From Candidatus Babeliales bacterium (lineage in GTDB: Bacteria; Babelota; Babeliae; Babelales; Vermiphilaceae), in assembly GCA_020050795.1 (NCBI GenBank), contig JAGVKD010000013.1:1-64000 (forward strand): a stretch of 64,000 nt of DNA, written 5' to 3'. The notes below the pieces were generated by a model. That model ran no database searches, was not told where the DNA came from, and saw only the letters and a list, made by a program, of their open reading frames with translations. The translations under genes were made by a program, and so were the position numbers. How positions within the stretch are numbered: position 1 is the first letter of the stretch; each line of letters opens with the position of its first letter. Below are positions 52,871 to 62,328 of the stretch, one piece after another.

Positions 52871-54979
52871 CTAGTCTAATCCTAAGTCCCGCAGGAATGC
52901 CGTATCATTTGGCTGACGGCCCAAGAAATCGACAAGCAAATCATTCGGATCTTTGCTGCCACCCTTACTGAGCACTGCATCGATATATTTTTGCCCTATC
53001 TGTCCGTTGAGCAAACCATGTTTTTTGATCGTATCAAACAAATCAAGTGCAAAAACTTTCGACCACAAATACCCATAATATTTTGCACCATAAGCACCCA
53101 TCAAGTGCCCGAATGTTGCATACAAACGATATTCTGGATCAAACTGTTGACCATCAATTAATGTCTCAAACTGCTCTTTTAAAATCCCATAAGGATCTTT
53201 AGTCATGCCAGGCTTGAAATAATCAAGTGATAGGATTGCCAATAATCCTTGTCTCTGCAGTTCAATGCCGGTCGTGAAATTTTTCAGCTCAATCAATGAA
53301 TCGATAATATCATCGGGTAACGGCTCGCCCGTTTGATAGTGATAGGTTATTTTTTTGAGTATTGCTTTATCATAAAGCCAGTCCTCAAGCATTTGTGATG
53401 GCATTTCCACAAAATCACGCTTAACACTAATGCCCGAAAAGGCTGCCATATCAGTTGCGCCCAACATAGCATGCATTGCATGGCCAAATTCATGGAAAAA
53501 AGTACTCGCATCCATACGCATCATGAGCGCAGGCTTATCTCCCATCGGTTTTGGAAAATTCGCCATAAGCAAAGAAACGGTATTGGTACGCTTACCATCA
53601 CGTATAACCCCCGGGAAAATTGTGGCCTGTGCAGCATGGCTATACTTGCCTGGCCGCGGATAGATATCAAGCAACAAGTAGCCCAACTGGTTGCCATCGC
53701 GAGTCAGTACTTTCACCAATTGCACATCTTCATGCCACAGATTTTTAATGGGAGAAATTTCAAAATCAATATTCAGAAACTGCCGATATACATCAAGCAA
53801 CTGATCAATGGTATGTTGTGTTGGAAAATATTCAGCTATCTTTCGATCATCGAGTGCATAATGTTTTTTCTTGTATTCATTGATAATGAAAGAAAGATCC
53901 CACGGTTTAACCAAACCATCATTCGTGAGCGAAACTGATTCAGGGAGCTCTGCGGTCAAACGCGCTATTTCTTGTTGAGCTTTCGGTTTGAGACGCAGCA
54001 TCAATCCGCCGAGAAAATCTTCAACACGTGAAACTGTTTTCGCCATTTGATTATCGATGTCATAATCTGCATAGCTTTCAAAACCAAGCAGATGCGCTAA
54101 TTCATCTCGTTTGGCAATAACTTCTTTGAGCAGAATTTCGTTTTCTGGATATGCAACATTACCAAATGCATGATAGAGATCTTTTCTTGTTTGCTCAACA
54201 CGGCAGTTTTTAATTACATTAAAATAAGTTGGATAATCAACGCCAAGAATATAATTGCCATCATCAGTGCGTTTGAGGGAACCAATAAAATCATCATCTA
54301 ATCCAAGGAGCCCATCTTTTGAAACAGTGATATGTTTTTTACCCATATCTTCAGCAATGTTCCTTTCAAATTGCTGTGAAAGCACCGCGAGCTGCTTGGT
54401 CAGTTCTTTCACTTGTGCGAGTTGCTCATCAGGCAAATGCAAACCAACGCGTTTGAAATCCCTCATGCTTTCTTCAATAAAATAGCGCTGCTCATCAGTG
54501 AGCTTTTCCGTTTTATATGCGCCCTCATAATAATCTTTAAACGCCGCATAGACCTTTTTATTTGCTGCAATGGTATCAATCCAGAAATCTTGCAACTTAA
54601 TCACTGCTTCATGAGCTGCATTGCGCATTGCCTCATCGGGATGGACATATTCAACGATATGCATCCCATTACCCCGAATGACCAGTTGGGACAAGCTCGT
54701 AATATCATCAAGTGCACGTGCCGTGTTATCAAACGTGCGTTGTGATGCTGAGATCGCAATCAAAGCATCAACAGCTTGCGTGACTTGGCCCGTATAATCA
54801 GTTGTCCAACGCTCTATTTCTTCAATTGTTTTTGGAAATAATTGAGGCAACTCAGCCGCAGAAGTAATAAAGGGATACTGCAATTCTGGCCCCATTGATT
54901 CCTTACGCATGCAAAAACCAAGAGAAACGGTCAACAATGATGCGACAAGTAATGCTAGAAAAAATATAACCAATTTCAC
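52871..54979 (-). CDS. M3-family oligopeptidase with signal peptide (Dcp/PrlC-like)
   Basis: 702 residues from GTG 54979 (AAGGAG upstream). A signal peptide ends at FCMRKE (about 20-24); the usual cytosolic M3 peptidases lack one. The helical body carries the M3 zinc site FFHEFGHAMHAML (HExxH near 495-499), a later Glu ligand region in GISVKRDFVEMPSQMLEDW (near 522-540), and the C-terminal LMGAYGAKYYGYLWSKVF stretch. It should be a periplasmic or secreted metallo-oligopeptidase that cuts short peptides, possibly host- or envelope-derived. It faces the convergent paralogue gene across a shared terminator. Confidence 0.9.
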   Translation of the reverse strand: MKLVIFFLALLVASLLTVSLGFCMRKESMGPELQYPFITSAAELPQLFPKTIEEIERWTTDYTGQVTQAVDALIAISASQRTFDNTARALDDITSLSQLVIRGNGMHIVEYVHPDEAMRNAAHEAVIKLQDFWIDTIAANKKVYAAFKDYYEGAYKTEKLTDEQRYFIEESMRDFKRVGLHLPDEQLAQVKELTKQLAVLSQQFERNIAEDMGKKHITVSKDGLLGLDDDFIGSLKRTDDGNYILGVDYPTYFNVIKNCRVEQTRKDLYHAFGNVAYPENEILLKEVIAKRDELAHLLGFESYADYDIDNQMAKTVSRVEDFLGGLMLRLKPKAQQEIARLTAELPESVSLTNDGLVKPWDLSFIINEYKKKHYALDDRKIAEYFPTQHTIDQLLDVYRQFLNIDFEISPIKNLWHEDVQLVKVLTRDGNQLGYLLLDIYPRPGKYSHAAQATIFPGVIRDGKRTNTVSLLMANFPKPMGDKPALMMRMDASTFFHEFGHAMHAMLGATDMAAFSGISVKRDFVEMPSQMLEDWLYDKAILKKITYHYQTGEPLPDDIIDSLIELKNFTTGIELQRQGLLAILSLDYFKPGMTKDPYGILKEQFETLIDGQQFDPEYRLYATFGHLMGAYGAKYYGYLWSKVFALDLFDTIKKHGLLNGQIGQKYIDAVLSKGGSKDPNDLLVDFLGRQPNDTAFLRDLGLD

Positions 54980-55143
54980 ACAAACTCCTTGTTCATACGG
55001 TAAAATGCAATCTGTATAATGACTACTCAGCCCATCTCTAGAATAACAAAAATCTGCTCATCTCACATGATTTTTTTTGACAAAAAAGATATAAGTACAC
55101 ATCTTATAGAGACAAAATTAATTATACTATGGGAATTAAAGAG

Positions 55144-55515
55144 ATGAATAAACAGATAATGGTACTCTTCTTGTGTGCACTACTCAGCGTGTGGCATGCA
55201 TCTGCGATGCAGAATATCCCGCTCAAGAAGCGCCGTATAGAACAATCAGCGCCAAGCCAATCACATACACTTTTGCTGCCAATGCAGATTGAATGTTCCT
55301 GCGCTCACACAATCGGGTTTTGCGAACAACAAGCTGCTTTCATGCTTTTGGCCGCACACCTGAATCGTTGTCCGAATGTTAAATCAACTCATGAGCAACT
55401 CAAGCTACTGCATGAGGTAACAGAAATGTGTACCATGATGAGAAAGGGCGACTGTACCGGAATCGTGAGTGTTGCCACCAACCATCAAATAAGTGCATTT
55501 TTTGAAAGAGAGTAA
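55144..55515 (+). CDS. Small secreted hypothetical protein
   Basis: 123 residues from ATG 55144 (GGAATTAAAGAG upstream; ATG 55129 is an in-frame alternative). Signal peptide (1 to about 18, ending SVWHASAM). The mature part is rich in Cys and His (LPMQIECSCAHTIGFCEQ near 50-68, CPNVKSTHEQLK near 85), which could bind metal or form disulfides. No family is recognised. It lies between divergent and convergent neighbours without an operon partner. Confidence 0.55.
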   Translation: MNKQIMVLFLCALLSVWHASAMQNIPLKKRRIEQSAPSQSHTLLLPMQIECSCAHTIGFCEQQAAFMLLAAHLNRCPNVKSTHEQLKLLHEVTEMCTMMRKGDCTGIVSVATNHQISAFFERE

Positions 55516-55534
55516 GCAATGCTCATCACATCTT

Positions 55535-57517
55535 TTATGATTTGATCTTCTTCTTGAGATCATACCATTCAGAACGCAACGCAATCGCTGTTTCGAAATC
55601 AAGACGCTCTGCTGCAATCTGCATATCACGCTCAATTTGAATAAGACGTTGCCCAACTTCATCTTTCGACAGGGCGCCCTCATTCTCTTTTTTCTTTTTC
55701 GCTTTGCCCAGTTTTGAAGCAGCTGCGATGGCAGCTTGCATGTCCGTGATACTTTTCTTAACTTCTCGTTTGACCGTTTGCGGTGTGATACCATGCGATT
55801 CATTATATTCTCGCTGCAGCATACGGCGACGCGCCGTTTCTTTCATCGCATTGTCCATCGATTGAGTGATCTTATCCGCATACAAAATAACTTCTGATTC
55901 AGTATTTCGCGCGGCACGACCAATAATCTGAATGAGCGACCGTTTATCACGCAAGAAACTTTCCACATCCGCATCCATGATGGCCACAAGTGCAACTTCA
56001 GGCAAATCGATACCTTCGCGCAGCAGATTAACACCCACTAAGCAATCAAACACGCCAAGGCGCAATTTCTGCAGCAGCTCGGTGCGTTCCGGTGTTTTCA
56101 AATCACTGTGCAAATAGCAGACACGAATTTTTCGCTCTTCTAAATAATGGGCAAGCTCTTCAGCAAGTTTTTTGGTCATCACCATCACGAGCGAACGGTA
56201 TCCATCCTCTGCTTTTTCTTTAATGAGCTTGACCAGATGGTCCATCTGCCCAACACGTGGTTGAACAAACACTTCTGGATCGAGCAATCCCGTTGGACGA
56301 ATAATTTGTTCCACCACTTGATCAGAATGTTCAATCTCATACTCACCCGGCGTTGCCGAAACAAACATTACATCATTAAAATATTTCTCAATTTCCTCAA
56401 AGCGTAGCGGACGGTTATCAAAGGCTGATGGCAAACGGAAACCAAATTCGATTAATGATTTTTTACGCGCACGATCACCCGCATACATCCCACGCAATTG
56501 GGGAATGGCAATATGGGATTCATCGATAATGAACAAGAAATCTTTCGGAAAGAAATCGAACAAGCATGGCGGCTTTCCGCCAGACTTGCGCCCATCAAAA
56601 TGAAAGGAATAATTTTCGATACCAGAACAGTAGCCAACTTCACGAAGCATTTCTAAATCATGCGTCACACGCTTTTGAAGACGTTCTTGATAGATAGGAT
56701 TTTCAAGCATCGGCGCCCAATCACGAAGTTCAGATTCGATGCTTTTGAGTGCCGCTTCTCTTTTATGCTCAGGAGTCACAAAGTGTTTTGCGGGAAATAC
56801 TACCGCATTGTCCAAAGCCATGAGCACATTGTTATTGTTCTTATCAACCCACTGCAATGATTCGATCGTGTTGCCAAAAAGTTCGATACGTAATTTTTCT
56901 CGTTGATAGGGAAGATTCACTTCAACCGTGTTTCCCAAAACCTGAACCGTCCCCGGTCCTTTATCAACCTCATTGCGTTGGTACTGAATAAAGATCAGCC
57001 GTCGTACCAATTCGGTACGGGAAATTTCTTGTCCAACCACAAAAGATTCTGCCAAATTGCGATAGTCTTCTGGGTTACCCAATGAATAGATACAAGATAC
57101 TGAAGAGATCACAATCGTATCGCGGCGGTTGATCAGAGATGCCGTGGCCTCGATTCTCAGACGTTCGATCTCGCTATTGACCTTCGTCTCTTTGGGAATA
57201 TAAATATCCTGCGCAGGCATATAGGATTCGGGTTGGTAGTAGTCATAATAGCTGACAAAATAGCAGACCTTATTTTCGGGAAAGAAGAGAGAAAATTCTT
57301 CATAGAGCTGTGCAGCCAGAGTCTTGTTCGGTGCCAATACCAGTACTGGCCGATCCTGCTGAGCAATCACATTGGCCATAGTATATGTTTTGCCAGACCC
57401 AGTTACGCCAAGCAAGGTTGATTTGCCAGGACGGCCTTTGACCAACTTCTTGATCGCCTCAGGCTGAGAACCGGCCGCTGGATAGGGATTGTGTAACTTG
57501 AATATTTTTTTAGCCAT
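55535..57517 (-). CDS. uvrB: Excinuclease ABC subunit B
   Basis: 660 residues from ATG 57517, chosen by family start (FKLHNPYPAAGSQPEAI) although its ribosome site is weak. Features: GVTGSGKTYTMANVI (P-loop), the Tyr-rich beta hairpin YYDYYQPESYMPAQDIYIPK (about 92-111), DESH helicase motif (IDESHIAIPQ), LREGIDLPEVALV, QIIGRAARNTE, and a C-terminal UVR motif (RLIQIERDMQIAAE) for UvrC contact. It verifies DNA damage in nucleotide excision repair. Its partners uvrA and uvrC are not in the window. Confidence 0.96.
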   Translation of the reverse strand: MAKKIFKLHNPYPAAGSQPEAIKKLVKGRPGKSTLLGVTGSGKTYTMANVIAQQDRPVLVLAPNKTLAAQLYEEFSLFFPENKVCYFVSYYDYYQPESYMPAQDIYIPKETKVNSEIERLRIEATASLINRRDTIVISSVSCIYSLGNPEDYRNLAESFVVGQEISRTELVRRLIFIQYQRNEVDKGPGTVQVLGNTVEVNLPYQREKLRIELFGNTIESLQWVDKNNNNVLMALDNAVVFPAKHFVTPEHKREAALKSIESELRDWAPMLENPIYQERLQKRVTHDLEMLREVGYCSGIENYSFHFDGRKSGGKPPCLFDFFPKDFLFIIDESHIAIPQLRGMYAGDRARKKSLIEFGFRLPSAFDNRPLRFEEIEKYFNDVMFVSATPGEYEIEHSDQVVEQIIRPTGLLDPEVFVQPRVGQMDHLVKLIKEKAEDGYRSLVMVMTKKLAEELAHYLEERKIRVCYLHSDLKTPERTELLQKLRLGVFDCLVGVNLLREGIDLPEVALVAIMDADVESFLRDKRSLIQIIGRAARNTESEVILYADKITQSMDNAMKETARRRMLQREYNESHGITPQTVKREVKKSITDMQAAIAAASKLGKAKKKKENEGALSKDEVGQRLIQIERDMQIAAERLDFETAIALRSEWYDLKKKIKS

Positions 57518-57591
57518 AATACTATGAACACCCAAAAAAGGTTTTTTTGATCTTATCACTATAACAACAATATGCCGCTTTGTTAATTTTC

Positions 57592-58971
57592 CTATTTGAA
57601 ATTAGTCTTCTTTTTGCCACGAAGCTTTTTAGGCGGACTCGGCTGCTCGATTTCCTCTTTTTCCTCTGCTCGTTTGCTCTCTTTTTTGGCTTTTACCTTT
57701 TTGGCTGCTTTTTCTTTTTTCTCCTGAGCGCGTCCTTCAACCGCTTCCAGATTTATCTGTTCGTATGGTTGCGATTCCTTCACCAACGCATCAAGCAGGG
57801 TAACGGCCTTGGCTGCCAATGGCTGATCATTTAAATGAAATGATGCCATGTTAAATTCCGTATTACTTTTCTCAGCCAAATTACCGGTATAAAAAATAGT
57901 CAGAACTTCTGGCTCTTGTCCTTTTTTCTCACGCAATCGATACACAATTTTTGCATGCTGCAACATAGGAATATTGCCACCTGACCAAACCTTTTTGCTG
58001 CGATCAACATTATAGACAAAAATTTCTACCCCATTCTCTTTCAATTCCGCGAGCAAGTCACGGCCTTTTTTCGATTCCAATACCGAGCCATCTACTATGA
58101 GTTGCACCCTGGCATTTTTATGTCGCGCCTTATGTTTGAGTGCCGCTGCAAGTTCTGGCGAATCGAAGGTCATAGTGGCAACCCGCATTGTCTCCCGCAT
58201 CCCATTTTCAAGCGGCTTAAGCATTCGCAACCGCGTGCACTCGAGGATATTGGATCCTGCGGTTGTCAGAATAGCACCCGACTTTTTAGGAGTGAATTCT
58301 TGCACAGGCCGATTTCTTAGTGCCTCTTTTTTTTCAGGGGTATCGAGGAGCATAAATTCAGACCCCTCCCGATGGGCTGCAATATTATCACATACTACCT
58401 GCGGATCTTCACTATAGAGGGCATATTCCAAATGTTGGTTGGCCAGAGTGCTCAAATTTTCAGACATAAAAAAAACTTTCCCTTGTCCACCCGGTGCACG
58501 AATCACCAAATCAGTTTCCCCCTCTGCGCATACCTCTTGCTCCTGCGCTGATGAAGGCTCCCCTTCCTCAGAACCAAATAATTGCTTTGGTCTCATTGCC
58601 GCCTGTGGCGCAACAATACACTGTTTGGCATGCAATCCTTTTGCCACCTGCAACTTGGCACCTTTTTTTTCAAGCCACTCAGCAAGGCCTTGTGTTGCTC
58701 CATGTCGCTGATCGACCAACAATTCAACGGAGCCTCGCTTCTTGTCCAAAAAAGCTCCAAGCGCATCAGTAATTTTTTTATGCGTTAAAAAAAGCTGCGC
58801 AAGAATAATAGTGGAACCTTGTTCGGCCTGTTCAATTGCAGAAAGAATCTGTTCATCAATATTTGTGTTACCAGAATAAAAGAGATCAAATTTCTCACCT
58901 GACCCTTCCATTGCAATCGCAGCTTGGAAAGAAAAGACAGCACACAGCAGCACGCGCATTAAAAACTTCAT
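57592..58971 (-). CDS. Secreted phospholipase D-superfamily protein
   Basis: 459 residues from ATG 58971 (GGAG 8 bases upstream; a longer frame begins at 59031 without a good site). Signal peptide ends QAAIAM. Two PLD-like half-sites: GLHAKQCIVAP (HxK, near 115) followed by an acidic/Asn region, and QHAKIVYR (HxK, near 350) with FYTGNLAEKSNTEFN, so the HKD-type active centre may be assembled from both. A Lys-rich C-terminal tail (about 425-459, with KKVKAKKESKR) is likely to bind nucleic acid or membrane. Substrate (lipid or nucleic acid) unknown; secretion suggests action on host or competitor. Confidence 0.78.
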   Translation of the reverse strand: MKFLMRVLLCAVFSFQAAIAMEGSGEKFDLFYSGNTNIDEQILSAIEQAEQGSTIILAQLFLTHKKITDALGAFLDKKRGSVELLVDQRHGATQGLAEWLEKKGAKLQVAKGLHAKQCIVAPQAAMRPKQLFGSEEGEPSSAQEQEVCAEGETDLVIRAPGGQGKVFFMSENLSTLANQHLEYALYSEDPQVVCDNIAAHREGSEFMLLDTPEKKEALRNRPVQEFTPKKSGAILTTAGSNILECTRLRMLKPLENGMRETMRVATMTFDSPELAAALKHKARHKNARVQLIVDGSVLESKKGRDLLAELKENGVEIFVYNVDRSKKVWSGGNIPMLQHAKIVYRLREKKGQEPEVLTIFYTGNLAEKSNTEFNMASFHLNDQPLAAKAVTLLDALVKESQPYEQINLEAVEGRAQEKKEKAAKKVKAKKESKRAEEKEEIEQPSPPKKLRGKKKTNFK

Positions 58972-59063
58972 ACGTTGTTCTCCCGAATTAATTTTTTTTT
59001 CAGGATAGCGCGCAGGAACAAGAAAAAACAATCATCAGATTTGTGTGCGGGAATAGTCAGCGT

Positions 59064-59723
59064 TCAGGGAAATTGCTTAACGCCTAATTTTTTCCAATCA
59101 GCATTGAACATTTCAATCCCACGATCGGTCAATGGATGCTGAACCATTTTTTCAAAGAGCGCGATTGGCAGCGTAAGCACATCCGCGCCGGCCAGCATGG
59201 CATCTCGCACATGGAGCACACTGCGCAACGATGCTGCCAAAATTTCAGTTTTGAAACCATAGAGATCAAAAATCTCACGCATCTCTGGCAACAGTTGCAT
59301 ACCATCAACATCAATATCTTCGAGCCGTCCGATAAAGGGAGAAACATAATGCACACCCAATCTGGCCATCATCGCCGCTTGAATGGCAGTGAACACGAGC
59401 GTTACGTTTATGCTGACCCCTTCTTTGGCAAGCTTTCCAATCACGGGATAATAATCAATGTGGCATGGAATTTTGACTGAAATATTCTTTGAGATTTTTG
59501 CAATTGCGAGTGCCTGCTTATAGACCGCCTCTGGTTTTTGCTCGGTCACCTCAACGCTCACGTCGCCTTTGGGCAAGATGGAAATGATTTCTTTGATCTT
59601 TTTTTTGGGATCTCCGCCCTCTTTGCTCAGGTGGGTTGGATTGGTAGTCACGCCATCAACAAGACCCGTCTCTGCCCATTTTTGGATTGATTTCACATCA
59701 GCGGTATCAAGAAAAAACTTCAT
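59064..59723 (-). CDS. Transaldolase-family enzyme (TalC/FSA-like)
   Basis: 219 residues from ATG 59723 (AAAGGAG upstream). Short transaldolase type: MKFFLDTADVKSIQKW, VTTNPTHLSKEGG, SVEVT, SVKIPCHIDYYPVI with the Schiff-base Lys in VKIP (near 86), NVTLVFTAIQA, SPFIGRLEDIDVDG, and the AASLRSVLHV and GADVLTLPIALF strands. Such enzymes are either transaldolases of the pentose phosphate pathway or fructose-6-phosphate aldolases; sequence motifs alone do not separate them here. It complements the epimerase at 19593 and the aldolase at 2139. Confidence 0.9.
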   Translation of the reverse strand: MKFFLDTADVKSIQKWAETGLVDGVTTNPTHLSKEGGDPKKKIKEIISILPKGDVSVEVTEQKPEAVYKQALAIAKISKNISVKIPCHIDYYPVIGKLAKEGVSINVTLVFTAIQAAMMARLGVHYVSPFIGRLEDIDVDGMQLLPEMREIFDLYGFKTEILAASLRSVLHVRDAMLAGADVLTLPIALFEKMVQHPLTDRGIEMFNADWKKLGVKQFP

Positions 59724-59785
59724 GTGACTCCTTTGCATTCAAATGAATATAGTCTTGCAGGGTAGTATAACGCGCAATCAAAAAA

Positions 59786-59813
59786 AAAGACCTGTTCACG
59801 TGAACAGGTCTTT
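59786..59813 (-). terminator. Terminator of repeat protein gene
   Basis: A 28-base near-perfect palindrome (AAAGACCTGTTCACGTGAAC, then AGGTCTTT) with a run of T's on the minus strand. It ends transcripts of 59853-61610. Confidence 0.88.
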
Positions 59814-59852
59814 CCATTTTCGTATGAAAGAAATTTTACTTTTTTAAGCTGA

Positions 59853-61610
59853 TTAATTTCTTGGCACAAAATTGATAGCAAGCACCAATCCATCAATCGT
59901 TGAATGAATGATGCTCGGGCTTCTCAATACTTTGCTTGAATCTTGTGAATCTGTTTGTACAAGGTCAACCAAGGGATCCGTTACCACTGGATCAACTACA
60001 TCAACTGTTGAAGTTGTATCAACCACCGGCTCAGTCGCTGGCACTTCAACCGCAGGAACTTCTTCAGTTACCACTTCAGTTGCCGGAACTTCAACAGCAG
60101 GAGTTTCTTCAACTACTGGAGCAACTACGTCTTCAACTGCGGGCATTCCAACCACTGGAGCAACATCTGCTACTACCGCATCAGCTGCTGGCGCTTCAAC
60201 TGCAGGCGTTTCGATTACTGGTTCAGTTACTGCTGGAGTTTCAACCACTGGCGCTACCACTTCTTCAGTTACTGGCGCTTGGTCAACTACAGGAGCAACG
60301 TCCGCTACTACCGCATCAGTTGCTGGAACTTCAACCGCAGGAACTTCTTCGATTGCTGGAGCAACGACTTCTTCAACTGCAGGCGTTTCGATTACTGGTT
60401 CAGTTACTGCTGGAGCTTCAACCACTGGCGCTACCACTTCTTCAGCTACTGGCGCTTGGTCAACTACAGGAGCAACATCCGCTACTACTGCTTCAGTTGC
60501 TGGAGCTTCAACCGCGGGAACTTCTTCAACTACTGGTGCTTCAACTACGTCTGCTACTGGAGCAATTACTTCTTCAACTGCAGGCATTCCAACCACTGGA
60601 ACTTCTTCGATTACTGGAGCAACGACTTCTTCTACTGCTGTCACTATAACTTCTTCAATTGCAGGTGCTTCGACCACTGGTTCCGCTGCTGGCGTAACAT
60701 CTGCTACTGGCGCCGCCACTTCTTCAATTACTGCAGGTGCTTCTTCAGTCACCACTGGCGCCGCTACTTCTTCTACCGCAGGAGTTTCTTCTACCACTGG
60801 CGCTTCAACAATGTCTGCTACTGGAGCTACATCAGTATCATTTTGTGCTGGAATTATAACGGTAGTATTTGAAGAAGATGTCGAATCAGTTTCCGCTGGG
60901 GCAACTACATCTTCACTTGTCGCATCTGCTACTACAGTATCAGCAACTGGAGCCACGGCTGAATCATCTTGTGCAGCTGCTTGCGCATCAATAAAATCTT
61001 GCACGTCATTTGCTTGAGTTGGAAGGTGTTGGCTCACCGTGCTCATCAAACGTTCAACTGCCGCTAAGAATAAAGCGCGTTGATCAATCATCTGGTTATA
61101 TTTCAATTTCAAGTCGCTCAATTTTGCAATCAAATCTTGAGCCAACTCATTATCGCTATCAACTAAGTTTGCATATGCTTCGTGTGCAACATTAAGATCC
61201 TGATTTAATTGAGCAATAGTTTCTTTGAGCGCAGCAATTTCAGCTTTTGTATCATTCGATAATGTGATCAACTGGCGTTCAAGATCGGCAATGACCGCAT
61301 CTTTTTCTGCAATTACATTTGCCAATTGTTCTTGGCAATCAATCTCATGATTACAAAAGAATTCAACGATTGAAGTCCATAGAGTGCGATGAGATTGTTC
61401 ACTGCCATCAAAATTTTCGTTGAGCTGATCAATTGAATTAATCATTGATGCATATAAATCCATGTCAGCTGCAAACTGTTCGCTCATGTCATCCATAGAA
61501 CTGACTAAAGCCTGAGCTTGATCAGACCATTGTGGAATAGTGAGTCGAGCAACAGGCAATGTGGCATTCGAAAATAACAAAACGAACATAATAAAGGATA
61601 AACGCTTCAT
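59853..61610 (-). CDS. Secreted repeat-rich surface protein (Pro/Val/Glu/Ala repeats)
   Basis: 585 residues. Signal peptide (1 to about 20, ending LPVA), then a helical coiled-coil head (about 35-215, heptad-like, ending STVSQHLPTQAND) and a long repetitive tail (about 220-540) of PAVEEVVAPV, EVPATDAVVADV and APVVDQAPV units. At least two ~59-residue units recur at a 177-bp period near 60196 and 60373. The last ~45 residues (RSPSIIHSTIDGLVLAINF) differ and end in a short hydrophobic run. AGGAG lies 7 bases before ATG 61610 and TATAAT lies at 61643-61648. It is likely a stalked surface or adhesin-like protein; no known domain is recognised. Confidence 0.7.
   Translation of the reverse strand: MKRLSFIMFVLLFSNATLPVARLTIPQWSDQAQALVSSMDDMSEQFAADMDLYASMINSIDQLNENFDGSEQSHRTLWTSIVEFFCNHEIDCQEQLANVIAEKDAVIADLERQLITLSNDTKAEIAALKETIAQLNQDLNVAHEAYANLVDSDNELAQDLIAKLSDLKLKYNQMIDQRALFLAAVERLMSTVSQHLPTQANDVQDFIDAQAAAQDDSAVAPVADTVVADATSEDVVAPAETDSTSSSNTTVIIPAQNDTDVAPVADIVEAPVVEETPAVEEVAAPVVTEEAPAVIEEVAAPVADVTPAAEPVVEAPAIEEVIVTAVEEVVAPVIEEVPVVGMPAVEEVIAPVADVVEAPVVEEVPAVEAPATEAVVADVAPVVDQAPVAEEVVAPVVEAPAVTEPVIETPAVEEVVAPAIEEVPAVEVPATDAVVADVAPVVDQAPVTEEVVAPVVETPAVTEPVIETPAVEAPAADAVVADVAPVVGMPAVEDVVAPVVEETPAVEVPATEVVTEEVPAVEVPATEPVVDTTSTVDVVDPVVTDPLVDLVQTDSQDSSKVLRSPSIIHSTIDGLVLAINFVPRN
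60196..60549 (-). repeat. 177-bp tandem repeat inside surface protein gene
   Basis: Two adjacent copies with a 177-bp period (phased at 60196 and 60373), nearly identical over the first ~150 bases, coding for 59-residue units. Shorter diverged units lie on both sides (about 60000-60830). The multiple-of-three period preserves the frame, so copy number could vary without frameshift. Confidence 0.8.
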
Positions 61611-61974
61611 ACCCTATCTCCTACCTTGCAATTACGCAAAGCATTATAATACCGTTATTCAAATAGACATTACATGATAGATAAGTTAATTGAGAAACAA
61701 TGTGCGAATGCACGAGTATCCCCAACTCCCCCCTCACCCATCATTATTCTTCTGATGCATAACTACTTGTTCTGAAATCAATCCTGAATCATTTCAGTTT
61801 GTAAAGTCAAGAATCGTACTATTCTTTTTATAAAATTTTAACCCTTTACCCTAAAAAACGGGGACTATTTTCCCTAAAACCCCTATTCTCCTTTTGGGGT
61901 ATGGTCTCCCGAAAAAAAAGTGATACTATTATTGCAACAGGGATTTTAATCACGTTTATCCGGAGAACACATCT
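61611..61974. other. Intergenic region between divergent secreted genes
   Basis: 364 bases without a gene. It holds a perfect TATAAT on the minus strand at 61643-61648, 33 bases upstream of the 61610 start, without a good -35 box, and GGAGAAC before the 61975 start. A run with AAAACCCC and GGGGTAT (near 61876-61901) could form a small hairpin. Nothing else is recognised. Confidence 0.5.
61643..61648 (-). promoter_or_regulatory. Possible -10 box for surface protein gene
   Basis: TATAAT on the minus strand, 33 bases upstream of ATG 61610. No -35 hexamer at 16-18 bases is close to TTGACA, so the promoter call is tentative. Confidence 0.35.
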
Positions 61975-62295
61975 ATGAAACGCATGTTCATTATTCTCGC
62001 CCTTACCGCCACCGCACCAATCATGTGTATGAGAGTGAGCAGAGCTGCCCTCTCGACACGCCACTCTGTTCAGGAGATGGCAGAATTCGAAAAACTCAAA
62101 CTAAAACGTAATATGACCAAGATTCTTCACGAACAGGCTCTCGCGACTCGCACAACAAAAGAGGCTGAACTCAAAGCTGCTATTGAAAAATTGAATCGAG
62201 AAATCCAACCATTCAGAGAAGAAGAGACCAAACGTTTTGCAGAGCGATGTAAAGCTGCCGCTGACGTTGAAGAAGCTCGTTGTACAATCCAATAA
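61975..62295 (+). CDS. Small secreted helical protein, MKR family member 1
   Basis: 106 residues. Signal peptide (1 to about 20) with CM at its end (TAPIMCM), then a charged helical/coiled-coil region (about 30-106) rich in Lys/Glu/Ala. CCGGAGAAC precedes the start. It is the first of four plus-strand genes (61975-63647) that share the MKR-hydrophobic signal and a coiled-coil mature part. No domain is recognised; the set may be envelope spacers or lineage-specific effectors. Confidence 0.6.
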   Translation: MKRMFIILALTATAPIMCMRVSRAALSTRHSVQEMAEFEKLKLKRNMTKILHEQALATRTTKEAELKAAIEKLNREIQPFREEETKRFAERCKAAADVEEARCTIQ

Positions 62296-62328
62296 ATTAT
62301 AAACCCTAACAAGATGGAAAATATGAGT

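Noticed and set aside
55081-55128. Promoter with TTGACA upstream of 55144
   Set aside because: The TTGACA near 55077 has no -10 hexamer at 16-19 bases; TATACT at 55123 lacks a matching -35.
60279-60872. Second plus-strand frame rich in Tyr/Trp/Phe over the same repeats
   Set aside because: Another shadow of the repeat with no ribosome site or signal.
59908-61017. Long plus-strand open frame of 369 codons opposite the surface protein gene
   Set aside because: It is low-complexity antisense of the repeat region (Gly/Thr/Ser/Ala); the minus-strand frame has signal peptide, coiled coil, ribosome site and terminator.
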